Of a DNA stretch of 64,000 nucleotides, positions 12,392 to 26,516 are shown piece by piece; positions within the stretch are counted from its first letter, which is position 1, and the number at the start of each line of letters is the position of its first letter. The DNA is from Alnus glutinosa (taxonomy: Eukaryota; Streptophyta; Magnoliopsida; Fagales; Betulaceae). The stretch covers positions 3,675,501 to 3,739,500 of the forward strand of contig NC_084892.1 of assembly GCF_958979055.1 (NCBI RefSeq). Direction: 5' to 3'. A program made the translations under genes and the position numbers. The notes beneath the pieces are model-generated. The model was given only the letters and a program-made list of their open reading frames with translations, made no database searches and was not told where the DNA came from.

Positions 12392-14301
12392 CCGACTCTG
12401 CTCTATTCCATATTCATTGCCTCCTTGTCCTTTATATTGGCTTTGCCACTCTCCACAGATGTAAAATAATTAAGGTTTTTGTGAGGTTTTTTTTTTTTTT
12501 TTTTCCTTAAATGTTGGTAATGGTATTTGACATTGTTAGATTAATTTGAATGATTTTTGGATAGTTTCCATCATAGTGAAAAATCTACTTTTCGTATCAA
12601 CCAAATAATGGAAAACATTTTCGATATTATTTTCAATGCCTCAACCAAATAATGAAAACTTGGTAATTTTTTCAAAAATAAGATTTTTCCTCGTAAACTA
12701 TTTTACATCCAAACAAATGCAACCTCATTGAATTTATATTCTTCATTTCACTTTCTACATTTCTACGGTATTTCTAGATTCTACATCATTTGTAATATGT
12801 TGGGTCTGTCAAATTGTCAATTTCATTACATAAAAGATTTAAGATTTAATTGATCACATCAGTAAATTTATTTTTTGTAATTACCTTAAAAAATGAGAAA
12901 TGTTTGATTTTAATTTTTTTCTTTTTTTGTCTATTTTCGTAATTTTGATGTGCAAATTAAGGTTAAATTTGTAAAATCACACGTGAATTTCATATATTTA
13001 CTAATAAATTTGTAAAAACAAATATTCAAAAAAAATAAAAATAAAAATTTGAAGACACGAAAGTGGAAACACATTACTTAAAAAATTGTGTGTACGAGAA
13101 AACTTTTAGCCGTTATTTTTCTTCGCCCACCAACCGACCCTCCAATCCCTGTCTATGACCAAACCCAGGTTCCGGCCCCTTTCTGGCTTTGACTACAATA
13201 TCTCCCATATTTATTAAGTTGGAAACTAAAAGAGATTAAAACACAACGACGGAGACTCCAATCCCTTTGACATCTCTTTGGCATATTTACTTAATTAGAA
13301 AATTAATAAGAAAAAACATAGATTCCTTATGTCTATTATTTTATGAGTAATGCTATGTATCATTTAAATATTTTACAAAATAGTAGTTATTGATTATTAT
13401 TTTTTATTTTTTTCTAAATATGACCTCTCTAATATTACTAGACCTTGACATGTTAGCTTTTTGAGATATTTATGAAATATTTGTATAGTATATAACATTA
13501 CTCTTATTCTAGACGTACAAAAGGTATGAAGGTTGAGTTATTCTTCCTTCTCTTGTTTACTATGGATTGGGATCCACAATTTGAGAGAACTCACATGTGA
13601 TCCGATTGTTCGGGTAAATGGATTGGTAGTCCGAAATTTATTTGAATAAGTGGGTTCCATATGAGCTCTTTCTCATTAATTAACAATTTGGATAGCTAAT
13701 TAATGTAAATCCTTATAATGTTTATTGTATCATGAACAAATATTAGCAATTCTTATTTTCTTTTCTTTTTTTTAAAAAAAAAAATTAAAAAAAAAATATT
13801 GGGCGAATTTGGAATGAAGTGGCATCCAGTTTTGTGATGATGATAAATTACAAGTCATAAGAGGTTGCTTTTCCTGAAATTAAAATGTATATGCTTGAGC
13901 TACTAAAATATTTTATTACAATTTTCTTACAAATTTATGTGACAATTCATAAATTATAAAAATAAATGTTATGTGAGCTATCATGTGACAATCTACATCT
14001 TAATGATTGACGTAATAAGTGTTAGATGTATTGTTACATCAATTTATAAACGTAATAAGTATTATGTGAACCGTCACGTAACAGTCTAAACTTTAGTGAT
14101 TGATATGATAATAGATTACCTTGTTGATCTATAAGAAACTTATGGAAAAAGCTGAGTACTCCTAGGATAGTGGCATATGAGTTCATAGTTGGAGTAATGA
14201 CAAGATTTATTTTTTTTTTCCTATTTATATACTATGTATATTTTATAAATATTTAAGATAGAAATGAAGTATTTTATAACATAATATAATTATCAGATAA
14301 A

Positions 14302-14302
<1 letters not shown>

Positions 14303-14360
<58 letters not shown>
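14303..14360. repeat. AT microsatellite (unit A)
   Basis: Uninterrupted TA/AT repeat of 58 bp, at the homologous site of 2620-2677. Confidence 0.95.
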
Positions 14361-14363
<3 letters not shown>

Positions 14364-14757
14364 ACAATTCAAAATAGAAATGAAGTATTTTATAAAACAA
14401 TATACGTATAATATTTATCCAATTCCATAAATATGTGTTAGTAAAGGTAAAATTTAGACAACAGTAACAATTATAACCTTTGTGTTTCCTCAGTTTTCCT
14501 CTGTCTAGAATCTAGAGGCATAGTGGTGAGGTAGTGAGTGGTCAATTACAAGCCCCTCTATGGCTCTATTACTGTGGGTCATACGTAATGCTTTACTCGG
14601 TTTGCATTATTCATATATCAGGAAATTAGGTCGTCTATCTGCTTTTTACTAAAGTCTAAAGTCAATTTTTTTTTTTTGTTTCCTATTCAAATGTGGGGAG
14701 GGGAAAGAATTTAAAGTCAGCTTATGTAACATCTTATCCCGGAACTACGTACATATT

Positions 14758-15056
14758 AAGGATGCGTTTGAAATTGTAATTTTGTAGACAAAAAGTATAA
14801 TTTTAAACTAAATTGTAATAAATATATCATTTGGAAATTGCGTTTTAAAAAACTGCGATTTGAAAATACAGAAAACAGCTTTTTTAAATCACAGTCAAGA
14901 TGATGCTTTTTTCTTTTGAAAACGTATAATTTTAAAGGCTAACCTGCAATTTTAAAGGCCAAACTGCGATTTTGCCAAATGTTTAAATGCGTTTTTAAAA
15001 TTCACTTTTTTAAATCGCACATTTTAAAATCGTACTTTTTGAAATCGCAAACCCTA
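14758..15056. mobile_element. MITE-like element, family M (unit A)
   Basis: Homologue of 3050-3377 with ends GATGCGTTTGAAATTG and GAAATCGCAAACCC. Non-coding. Confidence 0.6.
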
Positions 15057-15475
15057 AGTGGAGCCACGGCCTTTCTTAATTTTTCAAATTTTGTTTTAAT
15101 AAGTTAAATAATATATATGCTTAAAAAATTAAGTTTGATCCCTAAATTAAATTTGACCTTTATTCATATTTTGACCCTTTCAAATAAGAAATCTCCTGAT
15201 CTTATCTTACTGGTATAGGATTAATATTTATTTTAGATTTTATCGTTTGCTTACCAAGTAGGAGTCAGAGAAGGAAGAGTTGGAAGTCATATCTCTTTAG
15301 GATTGGTATTGTATAAAAAAGGAATACACGCTTTAATAAAAGTCAACATTGAATCTTATCAATTTTCGCATACTAGTTCTTTTTCTTTTCTTTTTTTTTT
15401 TTTTCTTTTTCAAATTCAAAAATTCAAAGGGAGATTCCACAAAGGGGGAAAGGGTATTGAGAATTGTCTTTAAAG

Positions 15476-16200
15476 ACTAATGCTCTGTTTGTTTCGACGT
15501 AAAATAGTTTTCGTCGTAAAATGATTTCAAGGAAGTCATGTTTCTAGAAAATATTTTTCGCCGAAAGCATTTTTCGGTGTTTGACACGTACGAAAAATCA
15601 CAAATATTTTTATTCAATCATATTAACATATAAAAATCAATTTTTATTCAAAACATATAAATATTAATGTAAAATAATATAAAAATCACCGGTGACGAGA
15701 TTCCGTCACTGACCGATAGGATTTTGGCCACTTTTACCGGATTCCTACTATTATAGCCAAAATCCGAGATAAAAGTCGGAATCCGGACAGTTTCGTCAGA
15801 ATTTGGGTTGGCCTGATTCCGGCCAAAATTGCCAGAATCCGGCACAGAACAGCCGGACTCCGACCTACTTGCTGGAATCCGGCCGTTCTGGCCAAATCCC
15901 GGCCAGTCGGCAGGGATCCGGCCGTTCTGGCCGAAATATTTTGGCTAGATCCGTCCGGCCGGAACTCGGCCGTTCTGGCCATCTGTTCGGCTAGTTGGCC
16001 GTTCTGGCGGGGAGGTTCTGTCTAGATCCAGCCAGCCGTTCTAGCTAGATTCTGGCCAAATGGCCGGAATACGTCCAGTTTGGTCACCGGATTCTGGCGA
16101 AGATGGCCGGATTCCATCGCCGGATTCCGGCAACATTGACCGGATGTTGTCAGATTTCGGTACCGGCAAGATTTAAGTGATGGTCGACTGCTTGAATGTG
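15476..16200. mobile_element. Inverted-repeat element E, copy A1, 3'-truncated
   Basis: Has the left end ACTAATGCTCTGTTTG and the CCGG-rich inside, but stops at GACTGCTTGAATGTG and continues directly into a second copy of the flanking spacer (16201-16446, homologous to about 15222-15475). Flank plus element were thus duplicated in tandem and the first copy lost its right end. Long minus-strand frames here are repeat translations. Confidence 0.75.
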
Positions 16201-16446
16201 ATTAATATTTATTTTAGATTTTATTATTTGCTTACCAAGTAGGAGTTAGAGAAGGAAGAGTTGGAAGTCATATCTTTTTAGGATTGGTGTCGTATAAAAA
16301 AGGAATACACGCTTTAATAAAAGTCGACATTGAATCTTATCAATTCCGCATACTAGTTCTTTTTTTCTTTTTTCAAATTCAAAAATTCAAAGGGAGAAAG
16401 GGGGATTCCACAAAGGGGGAAAGGGTATTGAGAATTGTCTTTAAAG

Positions 16447-17391
16447 ACTAATGCTCTGTTTATTTCGACGTAAAATGGTTTTCGTCGTAAAATGATTTTA
16501 AGGAAGTCATTTTTCTAGAAAATATTTTTCGCCGAAAGCATTTTTCGGTGTTTGACGCGTACGAAAAATCACTAATATTTTTATTCAATCATATTAACAT
16601 ATAAAAATCAATTTTTATTCAAAATATATAAATATTAATGTAAAATAATATAAAAATCACCGGTGACGATATTCCGTCACTGATCGACAGGATTTCGGCC
16701 ACTTTTACAGGATTCCGGCTACTATAGCCAGAATCCGAGATAAAGGCCAGAATTCTGACAGTTTTGTCAGAATTTGGGTTGGCCGGATTCCTGCCAAAAC
16801 TGCCAGAATCCGGCACAGAACGGTCAAACTCAAGCCCACTGGCCGGAATCCTACCAGAACCGCTGGAATCCGACCGTTCTGGCCGGAATTTTCTGGCTAG
16901 ATCCGTCCAGCAGGCCGATCGAAACTCAGTTGTTCTAGTCAGATCTGTCAGGCCAGCCGGCCATTCTGGCCAGGATGTTCTATCCAGATCTAGCCAGCTG
17001 AGATCCGGCCGTTCTGGCCAGATGGCCAAAATACGTTCAGTTTGGTCACCGAAATCTGGGCTGACCGGATTCCGACAAAAATGGTCGGATTCCGGCGACA
17101 TTGATCGGATGTTGTCGGATTTCGGTACTGGCAAGATTTCGGTGATGGTCGACTGCTTGAACGTGAAGGTTGACTATGTCATTTAAAAGGGGTCAAATGC
17201 GTCTGGCGTCTTCAGAAAATGATTTACGCTTCTAAAAGAAGCGTAAATCATTTTCTGAAATTTATTAAGCATTTTTGGTCAAATAGAAATAATTTTTCGG
17301 TTAACTATTATTTTTGCCCCTACCAAACACTGAAAAATGTCAAAATCATTTTCCAGAAATCATTTTACGCCTAAACAAACTGAGCATTAGT
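16447..17391. mobile_element. Inverted-repeat element E, copy A2, complete
   Basis: Both ends present: ACTAATGCTCTGTTTATTTCG at the left and ...CTGAGCATTAGT at the right, about 945 bp. The inside carries CCGGAATCC-type arrays, then a perfect hairpin at 17211-17259. No transposase frame. Confidence 0.75.
17211..17259. repeat. Perfect 23-bp hairpin inside element E
   Basis: Arms 17211-17233 and 17237-17259 are exact inverse complements with a 3-base AAA loop. In copies B and C (around 29033 and 40819) the same hairpin has a base change and a shortened centre. In unit 0 (around 4550) it has several mismatches. Confidence 0.85.
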
Positions 17392-17572
17392 ATAATTTAT
17401 GTTTTCCATCAGAAGTATTTACAAATTTAGTAAAAATATGTTCCAACTTTTGACAACAATGACATTATAAACAAAAATTTTTTTAACATCAACTCAAAGA
17501 TATTGAAGGCAAATCCTTAGCTACAACATGAGTTTTCTGATTGTAGAAGCAACAAAAATGTGGATCATCAGA

Positions 17573-17805
17573 TTACTCGCTCGAATTTGCAAGCCCAACC
17601 ATGTTGAGCATATTGCGATCCTCCTTAAATCTTTCTAATACAGTAGTACCTTTGGTAGCCTCATGACTTCTTTGTGCTCCTATGGGAACAACCCTCCAGC
17701 ATTCTATCACTTCCGGACATATTCGGCTGGTCTTGGAAAGGCAAGGACTACCAAATGTGGTACAGTTGATTGTGTGCCCCTGATCAAAGCTTGCAGAGAG
17801 AAACA
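17573..17805 (-). pseudogene. Truncated TLDc last exon (unit A)
   Basis: Encodes only the C-terminal 77 residues of the TLDc protein (from about FLSASFDQGHT to MVGLANSSE). It is cut exactly at the LTR insertion point seen in unit 0: AAACA followed by TG. Small differences from the intact gene (INCTTF for FNCTTF, PIGAQRSHE for PRGAQRRHE). No upstream exon is present in the unit, so it is a fragment carried along with the duplication. Confidence 0.9.
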
Positions 17806-18891
17806 TGTTAGTTTTTGTGTTGGCTACATTCTGTTGGACAAAATCACTTCTATGTAATGTTGCTACTTTCTCATGGATGCTGCTTTATCCAGAGTCTACT
17901 CTTAAGCTTTTTTCTTCAAGAAGATTCTGTGAAGTTTTCAAGGAAGTTTATTTCGGTTCCCTGTCAGCCGTCCGGACGACGTGGTCTCTCGTCCGGACGC
18001 TCATCAGTCAGCAACATCTGTCCGGACGACGAGAACTTTCCGTCCGGACGCCCATCAATGTCTAAAATCTTTGAACAGTTCAAGATTGCATCCGTCCGGA
18101 CGTATTGGTAAATCGTCCGGACGCTCTTTAGAGTTCGAGAAGATCCCAGTGTTCCAGTGCATCCGTTTGGACGACGTGGTTATACCGTCCGGATGTCATT
18201 CAGTGTTTGACAAGTATTAAGGTTTCTGCCTCAAGACACAGTTATGGGAAGACGGCCGCTACAGTCCGGACGATGTCCTCCATAAGGCAAGTTGTGCACT
18301 CTAAGTTCAACCGTCCGGACGATCAAGCTTCAAATATGGAAATTACGTGCACCAGTTCAACCGTCCGGACATCAGCCTTCAGGGTTCGGACACTCCAAGC
18401 CTTATTATGCTAATTACGTACAGTTGAAGTGCAACCGTCCGGACGCTAGGGCAACACCTTCCGGACGTGGCCTTGTTATGGGAGCTTTCAGTGCTACTTT
18501 GGAAAGGCGGTTGCAGTTGACCATCCGGACGCTCGGTCAAGCCGTCCGGACACCCTCCCGTATTTTGGACATAAAATTTTACTCAAATATCAGATTGGGA
18601 CGAAATCGGCGTCGTTGGAAAGCTAACAAAATTTTCTATAAATTGAGCGTCCAGACGACCACTATACTCGCCCGGACGGAAGCCGTCCGGAAGGAAAGAT
18701 TTGCTCGTCCGGACGGCCCTGGCTCCCATCCGGACGCGCGTGCCTCAGACTCCGTTTTTTACTCAATTTTGAATTTCCAAAGCCTATAAATAAGAGGCTT
18801 GAGGTATGCTTTCAACACTTAATTCGGTGGTGAATTCTTCACAGCTTAAAGAGGGTGTTTAGGGAGATATTGAAAATCTGCTAGCTCTCTA
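17806..18891 (+). mobile_element. 3'-truncated LTR fragment (unit A)
   Basis: Homologous to the first about 1085 bp of the solo LTR, in the same position within TLDc exon 8, including the TATA box and the GTCCGGAC palindromes. Homology ends near 18891, where unrelated sequence begins. The loss of the right end is shared by units B and C. Confidence 0.9.
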
Positions 18892-20857
18892 GTTTAGGGA
18901 GATAAAAACAGTTGTAGGTACTCAAAAGTCTCTAAACCATGGGCAAAGATTCTTTGCCGCGTTCAATTTAGAAAAGATTTTTCAAACCATTAATATATGG
19001 TGTGCCCAAGCTACCAAAGACATTTTCCCATCTGCTTAATTTTAACAGCATTTTCTCTTTTTTTTGGAAAATTTTAATACTTCATTCCGTACTCAGGAAA
19101 TTCGAGCTTTTTTCTCTAACAATATAATGTCACATATACAATTGAAAGACTTTACAATTCAAATTTTGTCCGTCACTTATTAACTGTTGCTTTAGCTAAC
19201 CTATGTGCAACAGAGTTTGCTTCTCTTCTAGTGTGACAAATTTGCCAACTTTGCATCATACTCAACACCCCAAGCGTATCTTCCACTAACTGATCATATC
19301 TACTCCAATTTCATTCTCTTCTAGTGTGGCATGCCTTTTTGTTTGGCACTTACTCATTTAGAGTAGTTACCACAAAACATTAAAGGTCTCTCGATCTACC
19401 AATTAATTAATGCCTTGCAACCATTTGGGGCTTCACTTTATAACTCCATCATATTTAAACAAACAATATCAGTTGGATTCGGTTTGGGTCTAGTTTACCA
19501 GCTGAAAATAGACTAGTTAGAATATTGAGATATGTATCTCTTGATTCTCTAATATCCTATTATGGGATTCGTGTCTCAATTTCAAACAATATAGTTTCAA
19601 TTTAAATTGAACCCAAGCGAATTGAAATAGCTTTCAGATATTAATTTATTCAACAGTCAGCGCAAACAATTAAGCAGTACGGGACAGCTTTCAGATTACT
19701 TTGATACATTCGGATTCTACCATAAGTCGTAGGATTACCAGATTTACTCGATCAAGCATGTTCATTTGTTTTTAAGTACAAAATATCTCTTACCAAATTT
19801 GACAGTAAAGGCAAACCCGGCCATAACTAGACTTGTAATGCTTTCACTATCGTTAAATGTCAATGTCAAAGCTCATCGCGTGAAGAATATATAAGCAGCC
19901 AAGCATGAATGCACCTTAATTTGCGCATGCAAGGACTGTGGAAGATTCCCAATATTTATAAATGTTAGTCTTTACTAGATAACAAAAAACCATTTTGAAA
20001 AAAATAGAAACCAACATACTTTCTTCAAGAAGTTTATTCACTATAAGATGAGATTCTATTAGAAGTAATACAATATAAATATAATGAGAGTTAATGAAGT
20101 TTTTAATCGATTAAAATGTTAATTATATAATTAAATTATTTGTCGATGAGCTTAAGATTTTGAAAATTTAGTGATTTTAGATGATACAAATTAGAATCGT
20201 AGTCTTGAGTTTAAACTTTCACTCTATAATTTATTTTCATTTTAATTAAAATTAATAGTGTAGTCTTTGGGAATATCCAAATAGTGTATCTCCAAAGACT
20301 ATTCACTATTAACTCAAAGACTTTTCAATCTTCCGTACGCGATTTGGAATTCAACAAAAAAACTGTTTTTTGCTAGGAAATTGTGGAGTTGAGATGACAG
20401 GAAGCCCCACCTTTGCAGGAGATTGGCGAGGGAAATCTTCATGTAATGGGATTGCTGGGAGAATTTGGACGGAATTAGGGTTGAGGATTGAAGGTTGTGG
20501 AAAAGAAATGGGTTTAATTTTATATCTAGGGAAAATTGGTGATTGCATTGTTTGGGAGTTAATATGAAGAGATGGAGTGTGCTTTTGGTTAGAACCCTCG
20601 TTGCGACTTGAGATTAGGTGCACCATCTCCTTGTGCAATATCCATTGCCACCGCTCCACTCGTTAATGTTATTGTCCTAATTCTCTCACCGCTCGTCGCC
20701 GTCCTCTTTGATGCCATCCTGTGCTCATGTTGCAAGAGAGGGAGAGAAAAGGAATGGGCAATTTAAAAAATGACATAAATTTCTTACAAACTGATTATTT
20801 GTACGAAACTTCTACTAACAAGCTTTTAAAAGTGACATGTAAAAAATTTGTGTCATT

Positions 20858-20860
<3 letters not shown>
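18892..20860. other. Unit-specific block (unit A)
   Basis: Sequence found only in units A, B and C, between the LTR breakpoint and the next SDR copy. It contains a LINE RNase H remnant (19173-19300) and otherwise AT-rich DNA. At 20351-20659 there are overlapping open frames on both strands (minus 102 codons, plus 65). Neither product is recognised, and their preservation between units only reflects near-identity of the DNA. I would not call a gene. Confidence 0.6.
19173..19300 (-). mobile_element. LINE RNase H C-terminal remnant
   Basis: On the minus strand a short frame reads YDQLVEDTLGVLSMMQSWQ followed by ICHTRREANSVAHRLAKATV and a stop. This is the end of the RNase H-like domain (HxxREANxxAHxLAK) of plant L1-type elements. 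About 40 residues survive. Confidence 0.75.

Positions 20861-20906
<46 letters not shown>
20861..20906. repeat. AT microsatellite (46 bp)
   Basis: Pure (AT)n. The homologous tracts are 66 bp in unit B (32681-32746) and about 60 bp in unit C (44465-44524). Confidence 0.95.
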
Positions 20907-20908
<2 letters not shown>

Positions 20909-21418
20909 ACTTCTGGCAGATATGGCTTCTAGCTTGTTGGTGATTTTTGGCTACGCTAGAGTGAAGTGAACGTACACTTTAAGGGACGGCCGGACTAGGG
21001 CCATTAACGTTCATATAGACAGTACTCCAAGCAAGCGTTGACTTTGACGGACATAGTGCTGTTGCCTTCGATCTGGATATTATGGTCATGAGACTCTTCA
21101 CCGGTTGACATTCTCCTCGCATGAAGAAAGCCTAAATCCATGGGCTATGCTCGATCGTCTATAAATCAAATTCTTTTTATCGAAATATTTAAGTTTCTTA
21201 AACACATAGAAGGATATAGCACGAAATTCGTTCAACTTTCTGCACGTGAAAACAATATAAAAGGAACCAATTTGAGGTGTTTATTGTATATATTGCTGTT
21301 ACATGCATGCACCAACACGAAGTTTGGTTGGATGGAATACATTGCAATTGCAGACAAAGTCAAACAATTGCGAGTGTGAATTGAAACAATTACATAAATT
21401 ATCAAATTATTTGAATCA

Positions 21419-21558
<140 letters not shown>

Positions 21559-21565
21559 TGGGTTA

Positions 21566-22526
<961 letters not shown>

Positions 22527-22592
22527 CTTTAGCTTATTGTTTGTGAGAATGTGAGAATGTTTTTCAATGTGAAGATCAGCTGGTTTGGAGGG

Positions 22593-22601
22593 CCTTTTAT
22601 A
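22593..22601 (-). promoter_or_regulatory. TATA box of SDR copy B
   Basis: TATAAAAGG on the minus strand, 67 bp upstream of the ATG at 22526, unchanged from copy A. Confidence 0.65.
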
Positions 22602-22922
22602 ATCAAAAAGGCTGTGTTTATTTCTACGAAACCAGCAACATTTTACAATTAATTTCCAATGGTGCATGTGCGTGGGGCTCCACTGGATGTTCTTATCCAT
22701 TTCATTGTATACTAAAAGTCATTCAAACGCTTTTAATAAAATTTAAAAAATGTTAAATTGTATAAACCGTTAAATATATTAATTTTAAATTCTAATTATA
22801 AAATAATTATTATCTATTTAAGGTGTGAATGTACTGTGATGTTTTAGTGTGATGTTAATGTTTACTGCATGCATCAAAAGTAAACAATATGAACGCGGAG
22901 TTTTCTTTTTTCATGTAAAATT

Positions 22923-23020
22923 GATTCGACGACCATTGACTCTTTTTATGTTTTTTATTGAAAAAACCAAAAAACAAAAAAAAAAAAAACAAAAACAAAA
23001 AAGTCAATAGTCGTCGAATC
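22923..23020. repeat. Short inverted repeat upstream of SDR copy B
   Basis: Arms GATTCGACGACCATTGACTC and its near-inverse AGTCAATAGTCGTCGAATC enclose an A-rich loop. Same structure as 11185-11262. Confidence 0.75.
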
Positions 23021-24638
23021 TTAGCAACCAATATTTGATTCGAGTTTTTCTATTAAATTAATTAATGTTGTTATTTCAATTAAATGATAACAATTAATTA
23101 TTTATTTTTATTTGTAAATGTGGAGACCGATTATATTCCCCAGATTGCCCCCCCTCCCAAAAAGAGTAGAAACATGTTAGAGGCTCATTTTTTATTTGTG
23201 GGCGGAACGGAGATGGGTAGAAGATAATTTGTGAATGAATTTGTATAATTTTTTCAAAGAGTATTCAGTATGAGCCGAAATAAACCAAAAGAGAAGTGGA
23301 ATATCAAATCAAGTGCTGAATTTATTTATTTATTTTTCGTGAGCAAATACAAACAAAGGGAATGGTTATATATGGGGATCCTTCCCACTAATGAACATTA
23401 AGTGCTGAATTTATTTTGGCATAAAAATATCTTTTAGTATTTTGTGCCGGTGAAATCTACGAAAATATTTTTTTAAGTTAATAACTTTGTTACGAGAGAA
23501 AATGGTTTTTTTTTTGAACAAATACTAATCATAAGCTTATTAAGGAGTGGAATCTATATAGATTGGGATATAGCTTGTTTTGCAGATTGGTTCTGCTGCT
23601 ATATTTGCAGGTTGTTTTGTTTGCTCTTGTGTTTGTTGTTTGTTTGTTCATTTTTGGGGAGTTTGTCCCTGATTAGGAGATTGGATTTAGTTTTAACTTT
23701 TAACCGGAGAGTTGTACAGTTGAGTTTGGTTTTATAAAAGATTTAATTCATCAAACAAAAAAAATACAAAAGATCAAAGGGAGGGGAGAGAGAAATGACT
23801 TACCCCAAGAAGTGTCTTTTTTCAAAGCTTATCTCCCCTTCTTTTTATCACCTCCCTTTTATTGAATTGCAACACCCCTCGTTAGGGGTGGAATTACCCC
23901 TAGCTTTGGGGCACTACTCCCCCCAAAATTTTTACAAGTCTCTAAAATTTTTAAAATTTTCTCTAAATTTTATGTATTTTTAATGAGTTGAACCCCAAAA
24001 TTAATATCTTATCCTACAAAATATTCTTCTCTCACGTTACAGCCTCAAAACAAATTTTCCTTTTCCTTATCCTACAAAATATTCTTCTCCCACGTTTTCA
24101 AAAAAGCACCCCATTAGAATAAGCATTTTTCTACATCATTTGTAATATGTTGGGTCTGTCAAATTGTCAATTTGATTACATAAAAGATTTGAGATTTAAT
24201 TAATCACATCATTAAATTTATTTTTTGTAATTACCTTAAAAAATGAGAAATGTTTGATTTTAATTTTTTTTCATATTTTATTTTTTTGTCTATTTTCGTA
24301 ATTTTGATGTGCAAATTAAGGTCAAATTTGTAAAATTACACGTGAATTTCACATATTTAATAATAAATTTGAAAAACAAATATTCAAAAAAAAATAAAAA
24401 ATAAAAATTGGAAGACACGAAAGTGGAAACACATTACTTAAAAAATTGTGTGTGTACGAGAAAACTTTTAGCCGTTATTTTTCTTCTCCCACCAACCGAC
24501 ACTCCAATCCCTATCTATGACCAAACCCAGGTTCCGGCCCCTTTCTGGCTTTGACTATAATATCTCCCATATTTATTAAGTTGGAAACTAAAAGAGATAA
24601 AAACACAACGACGGAGACTCCAATCCCTTTGACATCCA

Positions 24639-24640
<2 letters not shown>

Positions 24641-24678
<38 letters not shown>
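24641..24678. repeat. TA microsatellite (38 bp)
   Basis: Pure TA repeat; 61 bp at the homologous site in unit C (36404-36464). Confidence 0.95.
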
Positions 24679-24681
<3 letters not shown>

Positions 24682-26216
24682 AAAATCCCTTTGACTCTTC
24701 TTTCACATAGTTATTTAATTAGAAAATAAATGAGAAAAAGCACAACGACAGAGACTCCAATACCTTTGACATCTTTTTGGCATATTTACTTAATTAGAAA
24801 ATTAATAAGAAAAAACATAGATTTCTTATGTCTATTATTTTATGAGTAATGCTATGTATCATATAAATATTTTACAAAATAGTTGTTATTGATTATTATT
24901 TTTTTATTTTTTTCTAACTATGACCTCTCTAATATTACTAGACCTTGATATGTTAGCTTTTTGAGATATTTATGAAATATTTGTATAGTATATAACATTA
25001 CTCTTATTCTAGACGTACAAAAGGTATGAAGGTTGAGTTGTTCTTCCTTCTCTTGTGTATCGTGGATTGGGATCCACAATTTGAGAGAACTCACATGTGA
25101 TCCAGTTGTTCGGGTAAAAGGATTGGTAGTCCAAAATTTATTTGAATAAGTGGGTTCCATATGAGCTCTTTCTCATTAATTAACAATTTGGATAGCTAAT
25201 TAATGTAAATCCTTATAATGTTTATTGCATCCTGAACAAATATTAGCAATTCTTCTTTTCTTTTCTTTTTTTTTTTTTTAAAAAAAAATATTGGGCGAAT
25301 TTGGAATGGAGTGACATCCAGTTTTGTGATGATGATAAATTACAAGTCATAAGAGGTTGCTTTTCCTGAAATTAAAATGTATATGCTTGAGCTACTAAAA
25401 TATTTTATTACAATTTTCTTACAAATTTATGTGACAATTCATAAATTATAAAAATAAATGTTATGTGAGCTATCATGTGACAATCTACATCTTAATGATT
25501 GACGTAATAAGTGTTAGATGTATTGTTACATCAATTTATAAACGTAATAAGTATTATGTGAACCGTCACGTAACAGTCTAAACTTTAGTGATTGATATGA
25601 TAATAGATTACCTTGTTGATCTATAAGAAACTTATGGAAAAAGCTGAGTACTCCTAGGATAGTGGCATATGAGTTCATAGTTGGAGTAATGACAAGATTT
25701 ATTTTTTTTTTCCTATTTATATACTATGTATATTTTATAAAAATTTAAGATAGAAATGAAGTATTTTATAACATAATATAATTATCAGATAAAGTATATA
25801 TATATATATATATATTGATAAAGACAATTCAAAATAGAAATGAAGTATTTTATAAAACAATATACGTATAATATTTATCCAATTCCATAAATATGTGTTA
25901 GTAAAGGTAAAATTTAGACAACAGTAACAATTATAACCTTTGTGTTTCCTCAGTTTTCCTCTGTCTAGACTCTAGAGGCATAGTGGTGAGGTAGTGAGTG
26001 GTCAATTACAAGCCCCTCTATGGCTCTATTACTGCGGGTCATACGTAATGCTTTACTCGGTTTGCATTATTGATATATCAGGAAATTAGGTCGTCTATCT
26101 GCTTTTTACTAAAGTCTAAAGTCAATTTTTTTTTTTGTTTCCTATTCAAATGTGGGGAGGGGAAAGAATTTAAAGTCAGCTTATGTAACATCTTATCCCG
26201 GAACTACGTACATATT

Positions 26217-26516
26217 AAGGATGCGTTTGAAATTGTAATTTTGTAGACAAAAAGTATAATTTTAAACTAAATTGTAATAAATATACCATTTGAAAATTGC
26301 GTTTTAAAAAACTGTGATTTGAAAATACAGAAAACAGCTTTTTTAAATCACAGTCAAGATGATGCTTTTTTCTTTTGAAAACGTATAATTTTAAAGGCTA
26401 ACCTGCAATTTTAAAGGCCAAACTGCGATTTTGCCAAATGTTTAACTGCGTTTTTAAAATTCACTTTTTTAAATCGCACATTTTAAAATCGTACTTTTTG
26501 AAATCGCAAACCCTAA
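26217..26516. mobile_element. MITE-like element, family M (unit B)
   Basis: Homologue of 14758-15056 with the same ends and no coding capacity. Confidence 0.6.

Larger units (their letters stand above)
11941..15475. repeat. Unit A spacer block
   Basis: Non-coding AT-rich homologue of the unit 0 spacer (about 420-3806). Contains a partial MITE (12247-12391), an AT microsatellite (14303-14360) and a second MITE-like copy (14758-15056). Short open frames here are not conserved as proteins between units. The gap between the SDR promoter and this block (about 11265-11940) is also non-coding. Confidence 0.8.

Noticed and set aside
16619..17186. Long open frames on both strands rich in Arg, Ser, Gly and Pro (and equivalents at 28441, 40227, 49656, 51183, 56920)
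   Set aside because: Both strands are open because the CCGGAATCC-type repeats of element E lack stop codons. The sequences change freely between copies and match no protein family.
17981..18789. Overlapping open frames rich in SGR, RPDA and VRT words across the LTR (also 5183-6163, 29801-30609, 41587-42395)
   Set aside because: Translations of the GTCCGGAC palindromes in three frames; no coding signal.
20351..20659. A 102-codon minus-strand frame kept in units A, B and C
   Set aside because: Not recognised, no splice context, and its conservation only reflects near-identical duplicated DNA. Kept as an observation in the unit-specific block.
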